A DNA stretch of 64,000 nt from contig CAVOGL010000006.1 of assembly GCA_963695415.1 (NCBI GenBank), positions 124,001 to 188,000 of the forward strand. Reading direction: 5' to 3'. Positions 57,089 to 64,000 of the stretch are shown here, one piece after another (within the stretch, counting starts at the first letter, position 1; each line of letters starts with the position of its first letter). Both the position numbers and the translations under genes were made by a program. The notes under the pieces are model-generated. The model did no database searches. It worked only from the letters and a program-made list of their open reading frames with translations, and was not told the origin of the DNA. The stretch is from CAVXWV01 sp963695415 (lineage in GTDB: Bacteria > Chloroflexota > Anaerolineae > Anaerolineales > UBA4823).

Positions 57089-58750
57089 TTGACTGTAAAA
57101 CAGAAACGCGTATTCCTCGTGCTCATCCTGATCGGGATCGTGTACTTCCTGATCTTCATCCTGCCCAATTCGAAAGGTGCAGATGCTCCCGATATGGTTT
57201 CCATATTCGAGCCTGACGAGGGCATCCAGTATGGTCACCCACTGCGCATGCTTTCAGGCGGAGATACTTTCAAGGATTCGCTGCGGAAGTTCATCTTTTA
57301 CCAGCACTACTACTACGGTTACCCGTTCTACATCACCTCGATCGCCACCGCCCTGCTTCCGGTCAGGCTGGTAACTGGCGGGTTCGAAAACACCACGCTG
57401 AACATGCTCTGGATGCGCCAGATGGTCAGCGTGCTGCCGATGATCCTGGCAGCGCTCATCCTGGTGTATTTGCAGACCAGATTCAAGAAGTGGTTCGCCA
57501 GCATCGCCACTTTCATCTTCCTGCTGACCGTTCCTGCAGTCTTCGAAAACAGCATGTGGTGGCACCCTGACTCGCTGACAGTGTTATTCATCGTGCTTAC
57601 ATTTTTCTTTCTGGACCGCGATGATCTGTCCTTCGGAACCAATTTTTACCTGGCAGCAGTCGCCTGTGGTCTGGCAACAGCGACCAAGCTGCTCGGATTA
57701 TTCTTCTTCCTGGCGATCCCAATTTATATCTTGATGGGACTTTCCCAAAAAAAAGTGGATACCAAGGCGGCTCTGCGCAGCGCTGTCTTCTTTGTGCTGC
57801 TGATGCTGCTTACGTTCGTTGTGTCCAACCCATTCTTGCTGGAGTCTGGAAACCGCAGCTTCGCATTTGACATCCAGGTCAACCAGGCAGAATCGATGTC
57901 TTCAGGCTGGAGCGTTTATTATGCGGGTGGTCCAACTGCCTGGTACCCGATGATCAAGGAGTATTACGGCAGCTTCCTGTTCATCGCACTTGCCTTCCTG
58001 GTTGCCGGACTCTGCATCTGGAAAAACCACCGGCGTCTATTGAACACTCTCATCCTTGCCTGGACGATCCCATACCTTTTGTACGTGTTGTTCGTCATCG
58101 TGATCAAGCCCCACCACTTCTTATTGGGCACACTATTACCGCTGTATTCCAGCCTCGCAGCCGTGTTCATCGTGCTGCCTCTCCCAAATTTCTCCCAGGG
58201 GAGGGAATCCTGGTTTAGAGCACAAATCCCGCGGCTTTTGACCACAATTGTGGTGGTGGCTGTTATCGGCTCACAATTCGTCCATAATATTTCCCTTGAC
58301 TTCGAGCTTTATTTTGAGACAGTGAACAAAGAAACGGATAATGAAATCATCGGCTTTTACCATGAACTCGAAGAAGATTATTTATACCGGCTGCCTGAAG
58401 AGAGGAAATTTAATGTCCTGCGGGATATACGCGCCTACTTCCCCAGAAGCGACAGGTGGGCGGTTTCCGTGCGCTCCCGTCCAATCACTTATGAAGTTGT
58501 TCGAGATGACAATGCGCACATCATCATGATCTGGAACCAGCGCGCAATGGATTACACAGCTCCCGATACTCTGGAGAATGCCATCGACCGCGAATTCATG
58601 GAACAGGTTTTTGATTTCTACACGGATGTCCGAGCAGCATCAGAAGACCACAGGGAGGCATTAAAAGGATACATTCTGCTACGCAAAACTGGCTGTTGTT
58701 CAGCGTTTATAATGGATAATATCTACGAACAATACTTCCCCAGGGAATGA
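57089..58750 (+). CDS. GT-C glycosyltransferase, GT39/ArnT-like membrane protein
   Basis: This 553-residue protein has about ten spans. The first outer loop holds the acidic motif FEPDEGIQYGHPLRM, as expected for the catalytic Asp/Glu of GT-C enzymes (GT39/PMT/ArnT style). A large hydrophilic C-terminal region (from about 420) faces outside. Such enzymes use lipid-linked sugars to glycosylate proteins or lipids. The start is a TTG at 57089 after a weak AGGT. It lies 129 bases after the patatin gene. Confidence 0.82.
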   Translation: MTVKQKRVFLVLILIGIVYFLIFILPNSKGADAPDMVSIFEPDEGIQYGHPLRMLSGGDTFKDSLRKFIFYQHYYYGYPFYITSIATALLPVRLVTGGFENTTLNMLWMRQMVSVLPMILAALILVYLQTRFKKWFASIATFIFLLTVPAVFENSMWWHPDSLTVLFIVLTFFFLDRDDLSFGTNFYLAAVACGLATATKLLGLFFFLAIPIYILMGLSQKKVDTKAALRSAVFFVLLMLLTFVVSNPFLLESGNRSFAFDIQVNQAESMSSGWSVYYAGGPTAWYPMIKEYYGSFLFIALAFLVAGLCIWKNHRRLLNTLILAWTIPYLLYVLFVIVIKPHHFLLGTLLPLYSSLAAVFIVLPLPNFSQGRESWFRAQIPRLLTTIVVVAVIGSQFVHNISLDFELYFETVNKETDNEIIGFYHELEEDYLYRLPEERKFNVLRDIRAYFPRSDRWAVSVRSRPITYEVVRDDNAHIIMIWNQRAMDYTAPDTLENAIDREFMEQVFDFYTDVRAASEDHREALKGYILLRKTGCCSAFIMDNIYEQYFPRE

Positions 58751-58797
58751 GTTCTAGAGTGATGGAAACAGAACGGTTCATTTAACAGGAGGAAACA

Positions 58798-59205
58798 TTG
58801 GATAAGAAAGGTAAATTTGTGACAGGTGAGGTGAAATCATTCAAGGCGTCAAAAAAGAAGAAAGCCGTTGATGTAATCATCCCCCCTGGTCTGGCAAAGA
58901 AATTCGACGTGGAAAGTAAACCAATGCCGGATGACCTGCCAGAAAATTGGGACGGCTACCAGCTCACATGGATTAATAACATCGGTTTGAAGAAGAAATC
59001 CGACACCAGGGATACACCTGACGATTTTTATGAAATCCAGATCAAGAAAGATGCTGTCAAAGGCAAAAAAGATATCGTCGTCGTATATTGGGATGGCTCT
59101 AATGTAGTCGGTGTCTCGAAAGCTGATTATGGTGATCTCGATGGTGACACGATCTCCGTTCGCTTAAACCTGGAAGATCCTCCAATCGGTCTTGGTGGGC
59201 GTTAA
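58798..59205 (+). CDS. Hypothetical protein, 135 residues
   Basis: I do not recognise this protein. It starts at a TTG behind AGGAGG. It is soluble, lysine-rich at the N-terminus (KASKKKKAVDV) and has a predicted beta-rich core (DFYEIQIKKDAVKGKKDIVVVYWDG, shortened here to IVVVYWDGSNVVGV). It ends close to the convergent cyclase-ATPase gene. Codon use matches its neighbours. Confidence 0.65.
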   Translation: MDKKGKFVTGEVKSFKASKKKKAVDVIIPPGLAKKFDVESKPMPDDLPENWDGYQLTWINNIGLKKKSDTRDTPDDFYEIQIKKDAVKGKKDIVVVYWDGSNVVGVSKADYGDLDGDTISVRLNLEDPPIGLGGR

Positions 59206-59235
59206 GCCTCTACCAGGAATACGGTCCTACTACAA

Positions 59236-62200
59236 CTAAGATTGGAAAGCCGCCTCCCATTCGCTGATGATTTCCCTGTGAAATGGGACTGATTCAAGGA
59301 ATGAGCGGCGCATCCTTTCATCATTAATTTTCTCGGCGCGTGATTGCAGCATTTGGTAAGCCTGCTGCAAAATGCTCCCTGCACGCTGGTTTCTGTCTTT
59401 TTCAAGTACCTGATAACAGCTAAGGTAGATGTGGAGAGGCTCATCTGTGCCTTCCAGCGAACCACCGGCATCCAGATAGCTGAGGATAGAGTCGGTATAG
59501 TCACGGGCAGCATCAAACTCGCCTTTTTTCAAGGCGGCGCGCGCCAGACCAGCTAAAGGTTCTGCTGCCAGGTTTTCCTGTGTTAGTTCTCTACGGATAA
59601 ATACAGCGTGTTGATATGCCCTGGCTGCGGCATCGAGATCATCCATAGCACACCAGGCATGACCCTGGTAAGTCCATGACCAGGCTTCGGCGCTGCGGTC
59701 ACCCGTGTCACAGGCAATCTCATTTGCCCTGGCAAGGTACGAAAGCGCCTGGCTGGTTTCCCCAATATGGATATAAGCTGCGCTGAGATTAATCAACGCA
59801 TATGCCTCACCTTCCAGGGAGCCAACCTCCCGGTTGATGCGCAGGTTCTGCTCACAGTAACTTCTCGATGAAGTGTAATCACCCAAGATTCCTGACACCC
59901 ATCCCAGGTTCCCGAGAACCAATCCCTCCCCGCGGCGATAACCTACCTTTTGGGCAATGGCTAGCGATTCCAGGTAGCAGGCTAACACCTGAGAATAATC
60001 TCCAAGGGAACCAGCAAGAATGCCCAGGTTGTTTAAAACCATCGCTTCATCCATTAAGTTGCCAACCTCCTGAGCTATCTTGCGGCTTTCTTCAAAACAC
60101 TGCTGAACTGACGATAATTCTCTGGTTTCCATGGCAATCAAACCCGACATATTCAAAAGCTTGCCCAGCCAGGAAAGCTCGTTTTCCTGGCGAGCCGTTT
60201 GTATCGCCTCAGCCACAATGTCTAATGCCAACGAATAAGATGCCTGGCGGTAAAGAGCCATAGCCCAGGTAATCGTCGCTTCCAAAGTCCCCGCATGGAA
60301 GCCCGCTTCCTGGGCGAGTCCAACCGCCTGTTCAGCCAGTTCAGCAGCTTTAGCATAATCACCAATAACCATATAATATGTGGCGTAACGATCGCTGATC
60401 CTCGCCATGCGAGTCTGCCAATCGAATAAGGATATTTCCTCGCCAATCATTGCTGACTGCTCATCGAGAATTTCTGCCAGAGCGTCCAAAATCCCCAGAT
60501 GGTCGGAATAATTTCCCAACAAATTATTTAAATTCTCAATCTCAACCAGGAGGTCAAATCGCAGGCTGCGCTCACTCTCACCCGCCAGTTTCAATGCACG
60601 CCTGTAAAAATCGAATGCCAGGCGGTTGCGATACACGTCTCGAGCCTGCTCACCCGCTTTCTGGAGATAGAGAAGCGCTTTTGGGTCATTGCCTGATGTC
60701 TCACTATGGAAGGCTAGCTGCCCAAAATGCTGGCTCAGGTCACCAGCATAAATTCTTTCGATCGCCTCTACGATACGAGCATGGTACTTTTTGCGCTGGG
60801 TCAGGAGCATCATTTCATACGCCACATCCCGCAGCAGATTGTGTTTGAACAGGTACCGAACTTCATCCAGGGCAACCCAAATCGAAGCCGCCTCCGCATT
60901 ATTCACTTTCTCTGACAGGTTCTCCTCATTCTCCAGAACACCGTCAAGCAGGTTAAAGGCAAATTCACGTCCGATCACCGCAGCTGCGTGCACAACATTT
61001 TTCACCTTTAGATCCAGCCGGTCCAGCCGGGCAACCAACAATGAGCGCACGTCTGCTGGTAAAGGCTGCTGGGAATATTCTTCTACCAGGTGATATTGAT
61101 CATGGCGATATTCGATGAAATTGCCTTCCTGCAAATAACGGATGATCTGTTCGGTATAAAATGGGTTGCCATCCGCTCGTTCGATAAGCAGTCTGCCCAG
61201 ATCATCTGAAACTGGCGCACCTAATTCGTTGGCAGCCATCCGTACCAAATCGTCTGGTTGGACCTCATCCAACAGGATGGAATCATACGGAAGGTTATCT
61301 CCCAATAACGCCTGTCTTCCCCGGTTACGCGCCGTAGCAAGGATGCCAACCGGGTATACCTGACTCTCATCTGATAGCAGACTACGGGCAAACCGGGGCA
61401 AGAAATTGCGTGTTTCTTCATCTAACCAGTGGACATCCTCCAGGAATATGATCACAGGTTTCTGCAGGCTGATGGCTTTAAAAAATGAGGTCAATGCAAT
61501 TTGGATATTTTCACCCCTGCTTTCCGGATCCAGCTGGCTGAAAAGCGAATCAGACCAGAATAAGTTCACCAACCCGCCCAGGAAAGACCGCGTGCGGTCT
61601 AATTCTTCAGCCAGTTCCACATGCTTAACCATTGTTTCTTCGATCAGGTCATCCAGGATGCGGTTGAAGCTGCGCTTGTTACGCGCCTCTGGATTGGCTT
61701 CCGTTTGTTCGAAATAACGCAGAAGCCAGTACCGGATTGGATTCAAGGGTTCGCGCAGGATTTCGTCCGTCTGGCAGGTTGCCCACTGCAGCGGCTTCCC
61801 TTGATCCTCCAATTTTTCAGCGAAGACATGCAGCAGGCGGCTTTTACCGATGCCAGCTTCACCCAGAACCACCATTGCCCCGGGTGATTTTCCGTTCCCC
61901 AATGGATCCCCATTGGAGCGCCATAAAGGTTCACAGAATTCCTCCAGCCGGACCAATTCTGCCTGCCTGCCAACCATTTTTCCGCTAAAAAAAGATTTAT
62001 CGTCCAATTTGCGTTCAACCAGGATATAGACAGGCTGCTTCCTGGCAAACCCTTTAAATTCTTTTTCGCCTTCGAAATCAAAATCGAATAAGTGCCGGGC
62101 TTTGCGCATGATACCTTCATCTACCCAGATCTCACCGCGCCTTGCCGCTGTCATGAAACGCGCTGCCAGGTTAAGCCCCCAACCATAACAGGTGTATTCC

Positions 62201-63279
62201 TCCAACAAACTCGAACGGATGAAACCGGCATGGGCAATCTGGTAAGTAATGCCGGCATTGATGGGAATGCTGGTCAGCGTTTGCAAGTCAAAGATGAAAT
62301 TCAAAGCCCGTTCGACGTCATTTTCATAAGCCAGTGGAGCGCCCCAAAAAAGCAATAAATTAGAACCTTTGTCCCCGAAGTCAATGCGTTTATACAAACC
62401 ACCATACCGGTCTGCCAGATCAAACATCGTGTCTGCAAAAGAAGCTAACTGCGTCTCGTTTCGTATTGTCGGCAGACTGATAAAAACATTCACGATCTGA
62501 CGGAATTCACCTGCACGCTGCAGGTCTCCAGCTCTTTGCTGCAGCAATGCCTCCGGGAAAAACCGTGACAGTATTTTAGGATCCGTTGCAGGGATGTCGA
62601 AGCTGACAGGTGCTGGTAACTGTGACACCTGTTCAGGCTGGAGCTTTGCTATGCGGACAAAGCTTTCCACACGTTCACCGGAAACCTGGAAACGCATCTG
62701 CTCGAATAAGGCAAAATCCATCACAATCTCACCGGCTTTGGCGAAATGTTCAGCTTCTGCACAAACATCCACGGCGCTGCCCTGGAAGTAATACGTTGCT
62801 CTCTCTGCAACCGTTGCGGTCTTCGCAACCGTTGCCCTGGCATCTTCTGCTGAGGTCAAAATGCCCCAATGGACATCACCACCAGCAAGACCCATCTTTA
62901 CCTGGATCTCAAAAGAGCCATATGGCGTTTGCACCTGGCGATTCTTCTCCAACAACTGCTGGATCTCCCAGGCAGCTGCCAGAGCCTGGGAAGACGTGTG
63001 CCCCGCATGCTCATCGACTGAGAACAGGGCGGTTAAAGCATCCCCTTCAATGGTGATGATCATCCCGTTTTGTGCATAAATACATTCTGCAAATGAATCA
63101 AACACAGACTGCATAACGCCTGCCAGCACCTCAGCGCCATGTGGTCCGTGCGCCATCAGGGCTTCGGTCATCGTCGAGAAACCACTAATGTCGATAAACA
63201 AACCAACAGCCTGGAAATCACCCTTCATGTTTCCATGGGCATAATTTTGGTGAATAAAATACGGGATCAGGAAATACAA
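59236..63279 (-). CDS. Soluble-adenylyl-cyclase-like protein: two cyclase domains, ATPase, TPRs
   Basis: The 1347-residue protein has two class-III cyclase domains (about 22-195 and 258-420), a P-loop ATPase (Walker A GEAGIGKSRLL, Walker B IIFLEDVHWLD, about 440-780) and a long TPR region (about 850-1320). Domain 1 keeps both metal-binding Asp (D30 in LFIDISGF, D80 in EGDALTALF) but not the transition-state Asn/Arg. Domain 2 has no metal Asp but keeps T363, N370 and R374 in EYTCYGWGLNLAARF. The start may instead be the Met at residue 18. The layout and residue split match human soluble adenylyl cyclase (ADCY10). Signal and substrate are not proven. Confidence 0.88.
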   Translation of the reverse strand: MYFLIPYFIHQNYAHGNMKGDFQAVGLFIDISGFSTMTEALMAHGPHGAEVLAGVMQSVFDSFAECIYAQNGMIITIEGDALTALFSVDEHAGHTSSQALAAAWEIQQLLEKNRQVQTPYGSFEIQVKMGLAGGDVHWGILTSAEDARATVAKTATVAERATYYFQGSAVDVCAEAEHFAKAGEIVMDFALFEQMRFQVSGERVESFVRIAKLQPEQVSQLPAPVSFDIPATDPKILSRFFPEALLQQRAGDLQRAGEFRQIVNVFISLPTIRNETQLASFADTMFDLADRYGGLYKRIDFGDKGSNLLLFWGAPLAYENDVERALNFIFDLQTLTSIPINAGITYQIAHAGFIRSSLLEEYTCYGWGLNLAARFMTAARRGEIWVDEGIMRKARHLFDFDFEGEKEFKGFARKQPVYILVERKLDDKSFFSGKMVGRQAELVRLEEFCEPLWRSNGDPLGNGKSPGAMVVLGEAGIGKSRLLHVFAEKLEDQGKPLQWATCQTDEILREPLNPIRYWLLRYFEQTEANPEARNKRSFNRILDDLIEETMVKHVELAEELDRTRSFLGGLVNLFWSDSLFSQLDPESRGENIQIALTSFFKAISLQKPVIIFLEDVHWLDEETRNFLPRFARSLLSDESQVYPVGILATARNRGRQALLGDNLPYDSILLDEVQPDDLVRMAANELGAPVSDDLGRLLIERADGNPFYTEQIIRYLQEGNFIEYRHDQYHLVEEYSQQPLPADVRSLLVARLDRLDLKVKNVVHAAAVIGREFAFNLLDGVLENEENLSEKVNNAEAASIWVALDEVRYLFKHNLLRDVAYEMMLLTQRKKYHARIVEAIERIYAGDLSQHFGQLAFHSETSGNDPKALLYLQKAGEQARDVYRNRLAFDFYRRALKLAGESERSLRFDLLVEIENLNNLLGNYSDHLGILDALAEILDEQSAMIGEEISLFDWQTRMARISDRYATYYMVIGDYAKAAELAEQAVGLAQEAGFHAGTLEATITWAMALYRQASYSLALDIVAEAIQTARQENELSWLGKLLNMSGLIAMETRELSSVQQCFEESRKIAQEVGNLMDEAMVLNNLGILAGSLGDYSQVLACYLESLAIAQKVGYRRGEGLVLGNLGWVSGILGDYTSSRSYCEQNLRINREVGSLEGEAYALINLSAAYIHIGETSQALSYLARANEIACDTGDRSAEAWSWTYQGHAWCAMDDLDAAARAYQHAVFIRRELTQENLAAEPLAGLARAALKKGEFDAARDYTDSILSYLDAGGSLEGTDEPLHIYLSCYQVLEKDRNQRAGSILQQAYQMLQSRAEKINDERMRRSFLESVPFHREIISEWEAAFQS

Positions 63280-63303
63280 CCCGACTCTACCTCTTCAGAC
63301 GCA

Positions 63304-64000
63304 TTATTTTACATCTTCCTGATCAACCAGGCTGGCATAAGAGTCGAAAAGCTTGCGTGCCTGTGCCAGCTCCCCAAACCGGTCCTCTCCGGGTAAAAAT
63401 TCCTGCCCCCAATATCCCCTGTAACCGGCTTGATGGATGGCTCGGACGATAGGAGCATAGGCAATCTCTTGAGCATGATCACCCCGCGCAGCCTGCGCAT
63501 CCGCTTCGCCGGGAAAATCGCGCCGCGGGCTGCCGGCGATATGGATGTGGGCAACGGATTCAAGATTCTTGAGAATCAAGTCCAGGTCAATCCCACCCAT
63601 ACGCTGCAGGTGGTAAAGGTCAACCAGCGATTTTATCGCCGGCGAACCAACCAACCGGCAAAATTCGAAGATGTATTCCAACCCATCTGCCTGGTAATCT
63701 GAATGGTCGTAAGAATTCAAAATCTCAAGCGCTAAAACAATCCCTGAATTCTCCGCATCCTGAGCCAGTGCTTTCCCTGCAGCAACGGTGTTCCTCAGTC
63801 CGTTCTCATCTAATTGTCCCGCCCGGTTTCCAGAGAAAATGATCAGATGCTCTATACTGTATTCCTGGGCTGTTTTAATCAAGGAGCGTATCTGCTCAAG
63901 CAGCTGTGGGTGGTGCTCAACCCGGTTCAGACCGGCGGTCATCCCGGGCGCGGTCAGGTTCACCAGGGTTAAACCAGACTCACGGGCTGCCTGCCAGCGT
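63304..64000 (-). CDS. Sugar-phosphate isomerase/epimerase-like TIM barrel (partial)
   Basis: The frame is open to the window edge (upstream residues WQAARESGLTLVNLTAPGM), so the start lies outside; the first internal start codon would be a GTG at 63963. The barrel shows LALEILNSYDHSDYQ with the metal-binding Glu, SLVDLYHLQRMGGID with Asp and His, HIHIAGSPRRD and WGQEFLPGED with a final Glu. This matches the hydroxypyruvate isomerase/xylose-isomerase-like (AP endonuclease family 2) fold. The substrate is likely a keto sugar or hydroxypyruvate. It lies 24 bases downstream of the window's last leftward gene start. Confidence 0.85.
   Translation of the reverse strand, partial: RWQAARESGLTLVNLTAPGMTAGLNRVEHHPQLLEQIRSLIKTAQEYSIEHLIIFSGNRAGQLDENGLRNTVAAGKALAQDAENSGIVLALEILNSYDHSDYQADGLEYIFEFCRLVGSPAIKSLVDLYHLQRMGGIDLDLILKNLESVAHIHIAGSPRRDFPGEADAQAARGDHAQEIAYAPIVRAIHQAGYRGYWGQEFLPGEDRFGELAQARKLFDSYASLVDQEDVK

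Noticed and set aside
59236..63279. Bicarbonate-sensing soluble adenylyl cyclase
   Set aside because: The active-site split matches, but the two bicarbonate-binding residues of the human enzyme, as I recall them, are replaced. Only the catalytic and domain likeness is claimed.
1..64000. CRISPR arrays, tRNA, rRNA or insertion sequences with intact transposase
   Set aside because: I found no regularly spaced repeats, no cloverleaf with conserved T-loop, no rRNA core motifs and no transposase frame. The only mobile trace is the dead recombinase near 23 kb.

Overview
The window looks like chromosomal DNA of a Chloroflexota bacterium, most likely class Anaerolineae. This is inferred from gene style, not from a marker gene. 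The clues are a Tat/lipobox solute-binding protein with a Val/Glu-rich linker, a GntR-LacI sugar-type regulator, a kinase with an outer propeller-like domain, an FHA-ABC transporter, many patatin, GNAT, EamA and URO-D family genes, and moderate GC content. I saw no rRNA, tRNA or CRISPR array.

Layout. 0-5 kb (minus strand): the start of feoB, a DtxR-FeoA metal regulator with a candidate operator, and a MacB-type ABC exporter with a LolA-like partner. 5-7 kb: typA. 7-16.3 kb: a GntR-LacI regulator followed by a complete peptide/oligosaccharide ABC importer (binding protein, two permeases, two ATPases) and a STAND-like ATPase with TPR-like repeats. 16.3-27.8 kb: metabolic singletons (class-V aminotransferase, nitrilase, epimerase, steroid-reductase-like protein, URO-D protein, EamA transporter, patatin, GH3 glycosidase), broken by an AT-rich island at about 21.8-23.4 kb that holds an orphan lipoprotein and a decayed tyrosine recombinase. 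27.9-45.8 kb: a plus-strand run of small accessory enzymes mixed with gene remnants (GNAT head, P-loop kinase, internally deleted aspartate racemase, cupin head, uvrA tail, agmatinase head). 45.8-47.7 kb: galU and a glucuronokinase-like GHMP kinase. 48-59.2 kb: an FHA-ABC transporter, a lipoprotein, a membrane Ser/Thr kinase, a large patatin, a GT-C glycosyltransferase and a small unknown protein. 59.2-64 kb (minus strand): a 1347-residue protein with two cyclase domains, an ATPase and TPRs, laid out like animal soluble adenylyl cyclase, then a partial sugar isomerase.

Two points colour the whole annotation. First, twelve otherwise well-preserved genes are each split by one single-base frameshift, ten of them +1. 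These are annotated at full length with the shift position given. Second, several remnants have lost hundreds of bases, which single-base error cannot explain.

The most interesting content is (i) the predicted kinase to FHA-ABC-transporter circuit, in which the transporter and the neighbouring lipoprotein carry matching proline-rich/coiled-coil insertions outside the membrane, and (ii) the soluble-adenylyl-cyclase-like protein, whose two cyclase domains carry complementary halves of one active site.
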